Source: Paenibacillus polymyxa
GTDB lineage: Bacteria > Bacillota > Bacilli > Paenibacillales > Paenibacillaceae
DNA length: 64,000 nucleotides
Assembly: GCF_015710975.1 (NCBI RefSeq)
Contig: NZ_CP049783.1
Coordinates: 1,981,501 to 2,045,500, forward strand
Direction: 5' to 3'
Part shown: positions 35,528-44,997 of the stretch, one piece after another
Layout of the letters: each line of letters starts with the position of its first letter
Position numbering within the stretch: position 1 is the first letter of the stretch
Position numbers and translations under genes: made by a program
Notes under the pieces: generated by a model
Told to the model about the DNA's origin: nothing
The model's input: the letters and a program-made list of their open reading frames with translations, nothing else
Databases searched by the model: none

Positions 35528-37171
35528 TTGCGGTTAAAAGGCAAGTTGAAACCGAGAAGACAATTCAAAGTTTCGCTACAATTCATGATTATTATTTTGG
35601 TTGTTTTAGTTATTATTATTTCCTTGATTATATCCTTGCTTCTCATTCGTAATTTCGTGATTAACAAGCATTTTGATAATACGAAGGAAAAACTTTCAGG
35701 TATTGCCAAGGTGGTTGCCAGTGACAACGATGTGATTCGTAATGTTGAGCGGGGAGTTCCTGTGAGACAGATCCAGGATTACTCGCTTGGAGTCATGCAT
35801 AACGTTAATGTAGATTTTGTAGTCATACTGAACCACGATTTAATTCGGCTATCACATCCGAATGAAACCATGATTGGCAAGCCTTTCTCTGATCTGAATG
35901 ATGCCAGAAAGGCGCTATCCGGTCAGGGACATTTTTCTGAGAATATCGGTGTTTTGGGTCAAGGCTACCGTTATTTTACGCCGATATTCAATCAACAGAA
36001 TGAGGTCATTGGCATTGTATGTGTAGGACTGACCATGAGAACGCTAAATCATGATTTGATGCAGGCGCAGTATACCATTTTTGGAGGACTGATGCTGGGG
36101 CTCTTTAGTGGAGTTCTGGGGGCGATCATTCTGGCGCAAAAAATCAAAACGATTTTATTTGGGCTGGAGCCACAAGAGATAGCAACACGATTACGTGAAA
36201 AAGTAATTATTGAAAATGAAGTCTCTGAAGGCATTATAGCCATTTCCGCTGATAAGAAAATTATGCTTATGAACAAGGAAGCTCAGGCCAAGTACCAACT
36301 GGCGAATCAAGACAAGAAAGCACCGATTGGCGAGCAAATCGATACCAACTTTTATAACGCGCTCTTCAAGAAAGTGTTTGATGATAAGAAGAAGATCAAG
36401 GACCGCTCATTTTATGTGAACGGTATAGAAGTCATTGCGACAGTAACCCCTATACATGTAGAAAATGAGTTTTTTGGGGCAGTGGCTACGCTGCGCGACC
36501 AATCCGAGATGATTCATCTTAGCAATCAGTTAAGTGGCACCAAATATTATATTAACTCTCTTCGCGGGCAGACGCATGAGTTTATGAACAAAATGCACGT
36601 GATCTCCGGATTGATTGAGATGAGGAAGTATGAAGAGGTCAGTCAGTATATTCAGCAGCTAAATCACCGGTATCAAAATGAAGTAGGCTTTCTAACAGAG
36701 AGAATTAAAGTTCCGGCGTTAGCAGGTTTTATTATGGGAAAAATCAACGAAGCACGCGAGCAAAATATTTCGGTGTTACTGGAAGAGAGCTCGAATGTCT
36801 CTAATGTGGAGATGCAGGACATTGTTCATGATGTTATACACATATTGGGCAATTTTTTTGACAACGCTATAGACTCCATTTTACAAAAAAAACAACCCGG
36901 CAAAATTGAATTGAAATTGAATTATGAGTGCGAGGGAAATGTGTTCATTTTGAAAGTGAAGGATAATGGTATGGGGATTGATTCCGAAATGCAACAAAGA
37001 ATATTCGAGCATGGCTTTTCAACCAAAGGAGAGGACAGGGGTTACGGCTTGAATCTGGTTAAAACCATGGTGGATAATCACCAGGGCATCATTGAAATGG
37101 ACAGCCAACCTGGCCTGGGAACAAGTATCTATGTAGAGTTGCCCTGTACATTGGAGGTGACGAGTGAATGA
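35528..37171 (+). CDS. CitA/DcuS-type sensor histidine kinase
   Basis: About 547 residues. Two membrane helices (about residues 20-43 and 175-200) flank an extracellular PAS-like sensor domain (about 45-170, with RLSHPNETMIGKPF and YRYFTPIFNQQNEVIGIV), followed by a cytoplasmic PAS domain, the H-box region QTHEFMNKMHVISGLIEMRKYEEV and an ATPase domain (NFFDNAIDS, DNGMGI, RGYGLNLVKTMVD). This is the layout of sensors for citrate, malate and fumarate. TTG 35528 follows GGTGATAGGG; GTG 35519 is also possible. The stop overlaps the regulator start by 4 nt. Confidence 0.88.
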   Translation: MRLKGKLKPRRQFKVSLQFMIIILVVLVIIISLIISLLLIRNFVINKHFDNTKEKLSGIAKVVASDNDVIRNVERGVPVRQIQDYSLGVMHNVNVDFVVILNHDLIRLSHPNETMIGKPFSDLNDARKALSGQGHFSENIGVLGQGYRYFTPIFNQQNEVIGIVCVGLTMRTLNHDLMQAQYTIFGGLMLGLFSGVLGAIILAQKIKTILFGLEPQEIATRLREKVIIENEVSEGIIAISADKKIMLMNKEAQAKYQLANQDKKAPIGEQIDTNFYNALFKKVFDDKKKIKDRSFYVNGIEVIATVTPIHVENEFFGAVATLRDQSEMIHLSNQLSGTKYYINSLRGQTHEFMNKMHVISGLIEMRKYEEVSQYIQQLNHRYQNEVGFLTERIKVPALAGFIMGKINEAREQNISVLLEESSNVSNVEMQDIVHDVIHILGNFFDNAIDSILQKKQPGKIELKLNYECEGNVFILKVKDNGMGIDSEMQQRIFEHGFSTKGEDRGYGLNLVKTMVDNHQGIIEMDSQPGLGTSIYVELPCTLEVTSE

Positions 37172-37905
37172 AGGTACTCATTGTGGAGGATGATCCCATG
37201 GTTGCTGAGCTCAACCAACAGTTTATTGAGCGTATGGACAACTTGGATGTGGTAGGTAAAGCAGATACCGTCCAGAAAGCGCAGGATTATCTTCAGAAAC
37301 ACACACCGGATTTGGTATTACTGGACGTGTATTTACCCGGAAAAAGCGGATTAACCTTGCTATCCCATATGCAGGAGCATCAGTACCATGCTTCGGTTAT
37401 TTTAATTACGGCTGCAAAGGATATCCAAACGGTGAAGGAAGCTGTTTTTTATGGAGTGGCGGACTATCTAATCAAGCCTTTTACATTCGAACGTTTTAAG
37501 CTGGCTGTGGAGAAAATCCAGCGTCTGGCCACGGTAATGGAGGAAGGGAACGGAATTAATCAGGCTGTCATTGATCAATATTTTAATAAAGAAGAGCCTA
37601 TGGGTATGGAAAAGAAAAAAACTACTGAACATCTATCCCCAAATCTATCAAAAAATCTGTCTAAAAACTTGTCCAAACTGACCATGACTACCATACTGAA
37701 GAGTATCCAAGAGCTGGACGGCCCCTTTTCGGTTGAAACCTTAGCCAGAGAAGTAGACTTGTCCCGTATTACAGTCAAAAAATATATTCAGTTCCTAGTA
37801 GACGATGGCTTCCTAATTGAATCGATAGAATACCACAAGGTAGGAAGACCACTAATGCTCTATCAGATCAATCCTGATATAAAAGAACCGCCATTTCCAG
37901 TATGA
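37168..37905 (+). CDS. CitT/DcuR-type response regulator
   Basis: This 245-residue protein has a receiver domain (IVEDDPMVAELN, Asp in LVLLDVYLPGKSG, Lys in YLIKPFTFE) and a C-terminal HTH (FSVETLAREVDLSRITVKKYIQFLVDDGFL) of the CitB type. Between them is a linker with three tandem NLSK units. It probably activates genes for organic-acid uptake, most likely the convergent D-lactate dehydrogenase and AEC carrier. ATGA overlap with the kinase gene couples them. Confidence 0.9.
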   Translation: MKVLIVEDDPMVAELNQQFIERMDNLDVVGKADTVQKAQDYLQKHTPDLVLLDVYLPGKSGLTLLSHMQEHQYHASVILITAAKDIQTVKEAVFYGVADYLIKPFTFERFKLAVEKIQRLATVMEEGNGINQAVIDQYFNKEEPMGMEKKKTTEHLSPNLSKNLSKNLSKLTMTTILKSIQELDGPFSVETLAREVDLSRITVKKYIQFLVDDGFLIESIEYHKVGRPLMLYQINPDIKEPPFPV

Positions 37906-37926
37906 TCTGGAGATAGCGGTTCTTTA
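37881..37926. terminator. Terminator overlapping the regulator stop codon
   Basis: AAAGAACCGC and GCGGTTCTTT form a 10-bp stem with an inner CCAG/CTGG stem. It lies between convergent genes. Confidence 0.8.
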
Positions 37927-37956
37927 CTTTCCAATGAGTGTGCCAGACTTCCTACT

Positions 37957-38976
37957 TTATTTCATAGCGAGAACAGGAAGTGGAACCAGATTGTCCGAAG
38001 AATGAGTTGTAATGATATCATGGAAGTTTTCGTAGCTGGTTTCAATCATGTTGGATAACGCAGTAACCGTATTCGAGCCCGCATGAGGGGTTACCAAAAC
38101 TCTTGGATACAGCTCTACAAGCTTCTGGATTGTTGGGTCCGGGAGCATTTGCCATGGGTCAAATGCTTTGAAAAATAGTTCTTCCTCTTTAGGGAAGACA
38201 TCTGTTCCGAACCCTTCCAAATGATTGCTGAGCAAAGCATCCAGAATGGCTTGGTTATCTTGTAATTCCCCGCGTGAGGTGTTGATGAGAATAGCTCCCT
38301 TTTTCATTTTTGCTAAAAAGCTGGCATTAATCATTTGGTCGTTCTGTCCCGGCAGGTAAGGAACATGCACACTGACGATGTCACTCTCTGCCAGTAACTC
38401 ATCCAAGGTTGTGAATGGAACGACGGCCTTGGCCGCGTCCGATTGGTACACATCATAGCCGATAACAGAAGCACCTAATCCTTTAAACAATCTGGCTTCC
38501 GTCAGGCCGATGCGACCGACCCCGATAATCCCGACTTTACAATTGTGAATCTCTTTGCTGAACGTATGCTCGTCCACAATAAAATTTTTGAAAGAGCTTT
38601 TGGTAGTCATATAAGCGGTGTGACGGAGCAGCATCATAGCCAGCGTTAGGGATAACTCTGCAATAGCATTCGGAGAGTAGGATGGGACGCGTGCGACCTT
38701 CATTCCAAATTCGCTGCAAGCATCCAAATCAATGTGGTTGATTCCGACCGTTCTGGTGAAAACATATTGAATGCCGTACTTATTGAATTTTGTAAGATTT
38801 TCTCGATTGGCAGCACAGTTTCCTCTTAACAAAACAGCATCGTGATGCTGCGCCAGTTCTGCATTGCTGGAGGTCAGTAGCTCTTCTACCAGCGTCAGTT
38901 GAAAGTTATATTTATTAAGCTCATGGAAATAGGGCTTCTCATATGAACGGGCACCATAGCAGATGATTTTTAACAT
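37957..38976 (-). CDS. D-lactate dehydrogenase / D-2-hydroxyacid dehydrogenase
   Basis: This 339-residue enzyme has the NAD-binding motif VGIIGVGRIG (about residues 147-156) and the catalytic Arg in INTSRGE (about 236), Glu in FGTDVFPKEEE (about 264) and His in TPHAGS (about 298). TRTVGINHIDL and YSPNAIAELSL match fermentative D-LDH (LdhA) and VanH-like enzymes. It interconverts pyruvate and D-lactate with NADH. It follows the AEC carrier gene by 17 nt on the same strand and is likely cotranscribed, so together they may link malate or lactate transport with pyruvate reduction. Confidence 0.88.
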   Translation of the reverse strand: MLKIICYGARSYEKPYFHELNKYNFQLTLVEELLTSSNAELAQHHDAVLLRGNCAANRENLTKFNKYGIQYVFTRTVGINHIDLDACSEFGMKVARVPSYSPNAIAELSLTLAMMLLRHTAYMTTKSSFKNFIVDEHTFSKEIHNCKVGIIGVGRIGLTEARLFKGLGASVIGYDVYQSDAAKAVVPFTTLDELLAESDIVSVHVPYLPGQNDQMINASFLAKMKKGAILINTSRGELQDNQAILDALLSNHLEGFGTDVFPKEEELFFKAFDPWQMLPDPTIQKLVELYPRVLVTPHAGSNTVTALSNMIETSYENFHDIITTHSSDNLVPLPVLAMK

Positions 38977-38993
38977 GTTGTTTTCCCCCTGGT

Positions 38994-40049
38994 TTAGAAA
39001 ATTCCAATTTTATCGATGACATTGAGCGTAATGATCCACACTGGAATCATGACGACGGAAGTAATAGTTGATAGAAGCGAAGCGTTGGAAGTCAGTACAG
39101 CTTCCTTATCAAAACTGATAGCATAGGCTGCGGCTACGGTAGCTGTAGGAGTAGCCATCATAATGACAATAGTAGATAAAGCGACAGTATCGACCGACAG
39201 AATATGAGATACAGTCAACAAAGCCAGCAAAACGATGTTCACAATAGGTACTAGCCAAACTTTAACAAGGCTGTAATACCATGATGTCTTGTCTGTAGCT
39301 GCCGATTTGAAGCTGATCTCACCCAAAGTCGAGCCAATCGATAGCCAGGCCAGTGGAGAAGCTAGTCCGGCAAGGTAGGTCATGGGCTTGAACAGCCAGA
39401 CAGCGGTTTGGTCAATTCTTAGAAAAGCAAACTGCTGAATGGTTCCATCCTCTGTAGCCACACTCATTTGTGGCAAATAACCCTGGAACAACCAAACAAA
39501 CAAGCCTATAAAAGTCGCGATAACGATCGGATTCAAAAACATAGTTTTGAGATTTTTAAGCTCCATTTTTAAGCCGCTCATTTTGATATAGCCATAAGAA
39601 TATAAGAAAATGCGGTAGCCTATATTAAAAATGGAACTGTACATGACTCCGGTAGGACCGTAAATGGCACCGACAATGGGAATTCCAAAAAAAGTAGTAG
39701 AACCGAAAATAGTGAGTACCCGCAGCACATCCTGCTTATCCTTGTTGTAGCTCAGGAAGAACGGCTTGGAAATAAAGATGAGAATGATATAAATGAGAAT
39801 CCCCCATATTAAGACATTCATGCCTTGTTTTAATATGGTAGGATTGATATCCTGCATGAAAGAATTAAAGGCTAGTGCTGGTAGAGCCACGGTGAGAACA
39901 ACCTTAGATAGCATCTTTCCTACGGCTGCGGTAAAAATCCCCTTCTTGCGGCAAAAGAAGCCGAGCAGGATAATAAAAACGGTAGAAGCGATAGAACTAA
40001 CAATGCTGTTATCTGTTAAGGTCGCTGTAATCATTTCTAGTAAAGACAT
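38994..40049 (-). CDS. AEC-family transporter (malate/auxin carrier-like)
   Basis: This 351-residue protein has about ten membrane helices in two halves, with the family patterns KKGIFTAAVGKMLSKVVLTVALPALAFNSF near residue 34 and MMATPTATVAAAYAISFDKEAVLTSNASLLSTITSVVMIP near residue 295. AEC carriers include malate permeases of lactic bacteria (MleP). Its placement beside a CitA/CitB-type two-component system and a D-lactate dehydrogenase supports export or import of a C3/C4 acid. The direction cannot be read. Confidence 0.85.
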   Translation of the reverse strand: MSLLEMITATLTDNSIVSSIASTVFIILLGFFCRKKGIFTAAVGKMLSKVVLTVALPALAFNSFMQDINPTILKQGMNVLIWGILIYIILIFISKPFFLSYNKDKQDVLRVLTIFGSTTFFGIPIVGAIYGPTGVMYSSIFNIGYRIFLYSYGYIKMSGLKMELKNLKTMFLNPIVIATFIGLFVWLFQGYLPQMSVATEDGTIQQFAFLRIDQTAVWLFKPMTYLAGLASPLAWLSIGSTLGEISFKSAATDKTSWYYSLVKVWLVPIVNIVLLALLTVSHILSVDTVALSTIVIMMATPTATVAAAYAISFDKEAVLTSNASLLSTITSVVMIPVWIITLNVIDKIGIF

Positions 40050-40229
40050 AGATAAAACCCTCTCTTGTACCTTTTTTCACATAAATGATGATGCAAAATG
40101 TGACAATGCAATTCCCTGATCTTTTGGCCAAAGTGTTTGGTTTGCACTTTTATAGTAAAAAAACTTTGTGAAAAAAAGAACAATATCTAATTAATTTAAC
40201 TTATGAAACTAATTTAAAAAATTTATACG

Positions 40230-40245
40230 TTACATCAGGATGTAA
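40230..40245. promoter_or_regulatory. 16-bp palindrome upstream of the homocysteine methyltransferase
   Basis: TTACATC-AG-GATGTAA is a perfect 7-2-7 dyad. A -10-like TATAAT follows at 40273-40278. It may be an operator for the next gene. The remaining sequence between 40050 and 40340 is AT-rich and holds no gene. Confidence 0.5.
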
Positions 40246-40340
40246 ATGTGAGGTGCTCATCGGCATACATGCTATAATATAAAAAAATAATTCCAACCTG
40301 GTTAGTGGGTTAAATGGATAAGACAAGCAGGAGGGTCCGC

Positions 40341-41288
40341 ATGAATCCGATACAACGTATACTGAACAAATTTCAGCTGATCGTGCTGGACGGCGCAATG
40401 GCGACTGAACTAGAACGTCACGGGCATGATCTAAACGATAGCTTATGGTCAGCCAAAATCCTCTATGAACATCCAGATTCGATCAAGCGTGTACATCGAG
40501 ATTATTTTGAGGCTGGGGCAGACTGTGCGATTACGGCGAGCTATCAGGCCACTGTGGAGGGCTATGTTCAACGCGGGCTGAGCGAAGATGAGGCATTGAA
40601 GCTTATTCAGTCATCGGTGCAGATTGCTGTACAGGCACGAGATGAGTTTTGGGCCGATGTGACGGCTACTGCGAGTCAGCAGACTCGTCCCAAGCCGCTG
40701 GTTGCGGCCTCTGTCGGACCCTATGGGGCGTTTCTCGCTGATGGATCAGAGTATCGCGGTGATTACAAGCTGAGCGAGGAGCAGCTTATGGAGTTTCACA
40801 GGCCGCGCATGAAAGCTTTGATTGAGGCGGGAGCAGACATTTTAGCTTGTGAAACGATACCTTGTCTGGTTGAGGCCAAGGCTATCACACGATTGCTAAA
40901 GGAATTCCCCGGCACGTATGCCTGGATCAGCTTTAGTGCAAAGGATGAGCAGCATATCAGTAACGGTGAGTCTATCGCCGCATGTGCAAAGTGGCTGAAT
41001 GAGCACGAGCAGGTGGCTGCAGTAGGGATCAATTGCACGTTGCCCAAATTCATTCCATCTCTTATTCACGAAATACACAGCCATACGGACAAGCCGGTGG
41101 TGGTATATCCCAATCTGGGGGAGGAATATGACCCGGTCACCAAGACATGGCAGGGCCATACTTGTACAGAAACGTTCGGACAGAGTGCCCGGCAGTGGTA
41201 TGAAGCAGGAGCGCGTATGATTGGTGGCTGTTGTCGGACTCAGCCACAGGATATTAGAGAAATCGTGGCATGGTCGAGAGAGGTATAA
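40341..41288 (+). CDS. mmuM: Homocysteine S-methyltransferase (MmuM/YbgG-like)
   Basis: About 315 residues from ATG 40341 after AGGAGGG. The zinc ligands are Cys in VGINCTLP (about residue 230) and the Cys pair of GGCCRTQP (about 298). LDGAMATELERHG at the N-terminus and ITASYQATVEGY match MmuM/YbgG. It transfers a methyl group from S-methylmethionine or SAM to homocysteine, making methionine. No SAM riboswitch or methylmethionine permease is beside it. Confidence 0.88.
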   Translation: MNPIQRILNKFQLIVLDGAMATELERHGHDLNDSLWSAKILYEHPDSIKRVHRDYFEAGADCAITASYQATVEGYVQRGLSEDEALKLIQSSVQIAVQARDEFWADVTATASQQTRPKPLVAASVGPYGAFLADGSEYRGDYKLSEEQLMEFHRPRMKALIEAGADILACETIPCLVEAKAITRLLKEFPGTYAWISFSAKDEQHISNGESIAACAKWLNEHEQVAAVGINCTLPKFIPSLIHEIHSHTDKPVVVYPNLGEEYDPVTKTWQGHTCTETFGQSARQWYEAGARMIGGCCRTQPQDIREIVAWSREV

Positions 41289-41348
41289 CGAGGATAAACT
41301 TTTAGGGAAGGTTATCATGAAGTTTTCCTCCATTGCCGCAAAAGAACA

Positions 41349-41407
41349 AGCAGGCTGAACCGAGTTATACTCCAGTAATGGAGCAACCTGGTTCAGCCTG
41401 CTTTTTG
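41349..41407. terminator. Intrinsic terminator after the methyltransferase
   Basis: AGCAGGCTGAACC and GGTTCAGCCTGCT form a perfect 13-bp stem with an inner CTCCA/TGGAG stem, followed by TTTTT. Confidence 0.88.
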
Positions 41408-41439
41408 TAAAGAATGAATTTCTAAAGCCTCACTTCGTT

Positions 41440-41475
41440 CGCTATTTCTCTACCTCTCTACCTCTCTATCTCTTT
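41440..41475. repeat. Short tandem repeat, 8-mer CTACCTCT
   Basis: Three near-perfect 8-bp units (TCTACCTC) stand in a row just beyond the stop of the large membrane-protein gene. I see no function in them. Confidence 0.6.
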
Positions 41476-41486
41476 GCCAATCCGGA

Positions 41487-43784
41487 TCAGCTTTCCACCA
41501 AACGTTCCAGCAACGCATCTCCATTGCGGCTGACCCGAATATAGGCGTAACGAGCGTTCTGTTCAACAGTACGCCCGGTTCCTTCAGGGATGAAATAATT
41601 CTCAATACCGTACAGAATACGAGAACCATTCCATTGTCCGTTAAGAATGATTTCATGATTGGCAAGCACTTCACCATCTTGATATAGACGATCAGCGATG
41701 TATACTCCTTGGCTATCTGGTGTGAGAACGACTTTAACTTTGCCTCGGTTCCAATCCTTCTCCTGAAGAGGGTTCTTGGAAGGAGGGGTAGAAATATCGT
41801 AATTCAGTGCCACATAATCGCCCTGCAACAGGGAGCGCGGGTCTATAGGAGCCAGCTTGAGCTTAACGGAGGCACCTGTGGCGAGTAGGGTTTCACTTCT
41901 CGCCGTCTGATAGCCGATAATTCCTAGCTGTAGCACAATGACAATGGCAATGAGTAACGGGCTTAAGCGCATAAAGCTAAAGCTGCGGTGGTCGGCATCG
42001 AACGCTGTTTTGCCGCTATGGGCCATTCGTCGATCGAACCACCAGGTAATTCCCAGTACAATGATTCCCAGTAGCGCCAGTGTAAAAGATTTATAGAGCA
42101 GCGTCCACAATAAATCATAGTATTTGAAGCCGATAAAAATAAACCAGAATACGACGCTTGTAATAGCCTCCGATTTTTGTTTGTGACGGATAAAGGCGAA
42201 GACCATCCATGTAACGATAACAAAATAAAAAATATTAATGAACATATAAGAGTGTGGAATGACATCCTCAAAAAACGTCGCCCAAAACAGGAACAATAAG
42301 CTGAAGAATAATGAACTATCCCGAAGATGTTCTTTTAACTCTGTCTTGAGCACAAAGTAGCTTACCCCATATAACACGGCATTGAGCACGAATAGGGCGA
42401 AGATGATGAATTCATAGGTCCAGTTCCAACCATACCATTCTTGATACTGCTTTAATAAAACAGTCGCCATATTCAGGTTTACAAAAGTATAGGCAAAAAA
42501 TTGCTGCCTTTTCCCCTTGGAGCGAAACCATCCGGCGATGGAAACGATCAGAAATAATACTGAAAGTAACGTCTGGTCTGACCATAGAATGGCCGCCAGA
42601 CCGGTAATATAGCTGATGGTCAGCAGTGTATAACGGACTACAGAATCCAGCTTGGACTCCGGTATGACAATCATCGTAATCATCAGCAGCAAAGACACAC
42701 TCAGCAGTACATATTCGGTGTGATTTACGTTCGTGCTAATCATAATCAGTCCAATGAGGGATATACTGCCAATCAATACTCCAACCACTTTGATTACACG
42801 GGATACGGTTTTGCTGATCCATTCACTACTGCGGTCTTCGGAAACAGTTGTCTGCGCATCGGATTTTGCGATATCTTCTTTGTTCTCATTGGGTATTTCT
42901 CCAGCCTCCGGAGACGGTTTTCCCAAATGATTTAAATAACGGAAAAACCATACGTTACCCGTCAGTAGCAGTGCCACAAAAATCAAACCGAAAACAAAGA
43001 ATAAAGATGAAGAGTACGCCTCTGCCAGCTCTATAAATTTAAAGACAGCAAAAGCCGAGAGCGCCAATGCATTCAAGGTCAATAACGTTTTATTCAGCCG
43101 AACCTTGATAAATATATAAAATCCTAAAGCAATCACAGCGATATGCGGTATATTCATGATCAGGCCATACCCATCGAATGCAAAGGAGTTGGTCATCGCC
43201 AACATAGCTATGTGGAGAACAGTAAAGCTGATATATTGTAGTGGAGCAGAATGTATACGATGAAGGAACGTCAATAGAAATAGCACCAGATTGAATATTG
43301 CGAACACTCCAGCAATGGACAACGATTCCAGTTGGCTATAAGCCGCGCTTTGCATCGTTGGATAAAAATAAAGCCATACCCCCAAATGAATCAATACATA
43401 AGACAGCATATAAAAAGGATTATAGCGGGTGATCCAGCTAAGCAGTAAAGCCGGCACTGACCAAATGAGAAACAATCCATAGCTGTCCGCATGGGAGTTG
43501 TAAATTTGACCGAGCAACGCCACGGAAACGCCGAAGGCTACACAGCCAGCCAGCAGAAATATATTGGACAGAAATGCTTGTTGCCCGGGAACAGCACGAA
43601 CACGTGCAAATACAAAAGACAAGCCATAGAACAAAACAATAAGCGCAACAGCTAGCACAATTTTGGCTGTCCGATCCAGTCCGCCCCAATTGGAGGCGAA
43701 AAAATAAATAATCGCAGCCAGTATCAGTGAGATGCCCAGCAGATAACCTGTACGTATAGCATTAAATCGCAGCATGGAATTCAC
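41487..43784 (-). CDS. Large membrane protein, DUF2157/DUF4401 with GDYXXLXY domain
   Basis: This 765-residue protein has some 18-20 membrane helices (residues about 10-590) and an external C-terminal domain. The N-terminal half reads like DUF2157; the C-terminal domain contains LLQGDYVALNYDIS, the GDYXXLXY motif, after a helix near residue 600. In many bacteria the two parts are separate adjacent genes. Charged linker residues about 285-320 lie in the middle. The function is unknown. It appears monocistronic. Confidence 0.8.
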   Translation of the reverse strand: MNSMLRFNAIRTGYLLGISLILAAIIYFFASNWGGLDRTAKIVLAVALIVLFYGLSFVFARVRAVPGQQAFLSNIFLLAGCVAFGVSVALLGQIYNSHADSYGLFLIWSVPALLLSWITRYNPFYMLSYVLIHLGVWLYFYPTMQSAAYSQLESLSIAGVFAIFNLVLFLLTFLHRIHSAPLQYISFTVLHIAMLAMTNSFAFDGYGLIMNIPHIAVIALGFYIFIKVRLNKTLLTLNALALSAFAVFKFIELAEAYSSSLFFVFGLIFVALLLTGNVWFFRYLNHLGKPSPEAGEIPNENKEDIAKSDAQTTVSEDRSSEWISKTVSRVIKVVGVLIGSISLIGLIMISTNVNHTEYVLLSVSLLLMITMIVIPESKLDSVVRYTLLTISYITGLAAILWSDQTLLSVLFLIVSIAGWFRSKGKRQQFFAYTFVNLNMATVLLKQYQEWYGWNWTYEFIIFALFVLNAVLYGVSYFVLKTELKEHLRDSSLFFSLLFLFWATFFEDVIPHSYMFINIFYFVIVTWMVFAFIRHKQKSEAITSVVFWFIFIGFKYYDLLWTLLYKSFTLALLGIIVLGITWWFDRRMAHSGKTAFDADHRSFSFMRLSPLLIAIVIVLQLGIIGYQTARSETLLATGASVKLKLAPIDPRSLLQGDYVALNYDISTPPSKNPLQEKDWNRGKVKVVLTPDSQGVYIADRLYQDGEVLANHEIILNGQWNGSRILYGIENYFIPEGTGRTVEQNARYAYIRVSRNGDALLERLVES

Positions 43785-43861
43785 GTACCTTTCCTGTTGG
43801 TTTGATGCCTATTATAGCGTTGATAGCGCTCAGAACCAAGTACAAATTAGGATCAGGTCAT

Positions 43862-43900
43862 AAAAAAGGGAGAGCCGCCGTATGATGGTGGTTCTCCTGT
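43862..43900 (-). terminator. Intrinsic terminator after the AraC-type gene
   Basis: On the minus strand GGAGAACC and GGCTCTCC pair (one G-U) with an inner CCACC/GGCGG stem, followed by TTTTTT. Confidence 0.75.
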
Positions 43901-43918
43901 ATCGTTGCTGGATTCCGA

Positions 43919-44815
43919 CTAAGCGTTGGCAGTGCGGATCTCTTGCCGGGACTGATGCCGGAAGCGATATTCTCGGGGTGGGATTCCTGCTGTTTTCTTA
44001 AATGCCTTGGAAAAGGTGGACATGTCGGTATAACCGATAGATTGGGCGATGATCGACAGATTGTAAGTGGTCTGTTCCAGCAATCTTTTCGCTTCGTTAA
44101 TCTTGAGGGTTTGCAAATATTTGGCGGGGGAGATAAGGAAGGTTGAATGGAATTTACGTGAAAAATGCGCACGATCCACACCTACATGCTCAGCAATTTG
44201 CTCAATTGTAACACGGTCACAATAATGCATTTCGATGTAATCCTTCCCCTGCTGGAGCCAATAATCAGAGCATACAGAGTTGCGCAGAGCATTAGATGTG
44301 TTGCGGGACAACTCCTCGAAGATCTGATGTAGTGTAATTAAACGGGCCAGATCGCTGCCCTGTCTGTTGTGGTCGTTGGCGATGGAAAATAGGTTGGAGA
44401 TCAGTTCGAGGATTTCCTCGCTCACTGCATTAGCTATAAATGGCTTAGAGGGGTTAATCCCGATCCGCTCCAGTAGCGCCAGAGATTTCGGTCCCTCAAA
44501 GGCAATCCATACCTTTTGTAACGGGTGCTCTTGGTCGGTGTAAAATTCATGGGCAAGATGCGGAAAAAAACAGAATACATCAGACTTTTGCACACGATAC
44601 TTCTTTTCCTTATAAATGAACTCAGCTTGACCTTCAAGTACAAAAATAAAATAAAAATAAGGGACAGCCTTGGGGCCGACATGACAGCTTGTCTTCGAAA
44701 TATCCATACCCAGTCTGACTGGCCAAATGGCACTGGATTTTTCCAGTTCGGTTGTTGTGAAATAATGGTCTTCCACGATGTCGAAGTGATCTTCATTCTT
44801 TGTTCTTCTCATCAT
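43919..44815 (-). CDS. AraC-family regulator, probable rhamnose regulator
   Basis: About 298 residues from ATG 44815, seven nt after AGGAGAG. A cupin sensor domain (about residues 30-110: YFYFIFVLEGQAEFIYKEKKYRV) precedes two HTHs (TIEQIAEHVGVDRAHFSRKFHSTFLISP, NLSIIAQSIGYTDMSTFSKAFKKTAGIPPREYR). It is encoded just beyond rhaD on the same strand, so it is a good candidate for the RhaR/RhaS-like regulator of rhaBAD. The hairpin between it and rhaD suggests its own promoter. Confidence 0.85.
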   Translation of the reverse strand: MMRRTKNEDHFDIVEDHYFTTTELEKSSAIWPVRLGMDISKTSCHVGPKAVPYFYFIFVLEGQAEFIYKEKKYRVQKSDVFCFFPHLAHEFYTDQEHPLQKVWIAFEGPKSLALLERIGINPSKPFIANAVSEEILELISNLFSIANDHNRQGSDLARLITLHQIFEELSRNTSNALRNSVCSDYWLQQGKDYIEMHYCDRVTIEQIAEHVGVDRAHFSRKFHSTFLISPAKYLQTLKINEAKRLLEQTTYNLSIIAQSIGYTDMSTFSKAFKKTAGIPPREYRFRHQSRQEIRTANA

Positions 44816-44926
44816 TGTCACCTCTCCTTTGGTGGAGATAAGGGAATTTTGATTTTATTGTATATAAAGGAAAGTACAATTACAAGTTAATTCATTGGAA
44901 TTTAGGGTTATAAAATTAAAACGGTA

Positions 44927-44965
44927 AAGGCTCCATGGCTGGTTTGAGACGAGCCGTGGAGCCTT
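44927..44965 (-). terminator. Terminator of the rhaBAD operon
   Basis: AAGGCTCCATGGCT and AGCCGTGGAGCCTT form a 14-bp stem with one mismatch and an 11-nt loop. On the minus strand T-rich sequence follows. Confidence 0.75.
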
Positions 44966-44997
44966 ATAGAGTTCTGCGCTATACGATTAGCCTGTGT

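Noticed and set aside
41450..41677. Minus-strand ORF of 75 residues at the end of the large membrane-protein gene.
   Set aside because: It lies in another frame of the GDYXXLXY domain and through the CTACCTCT repeat; it is a shadow.
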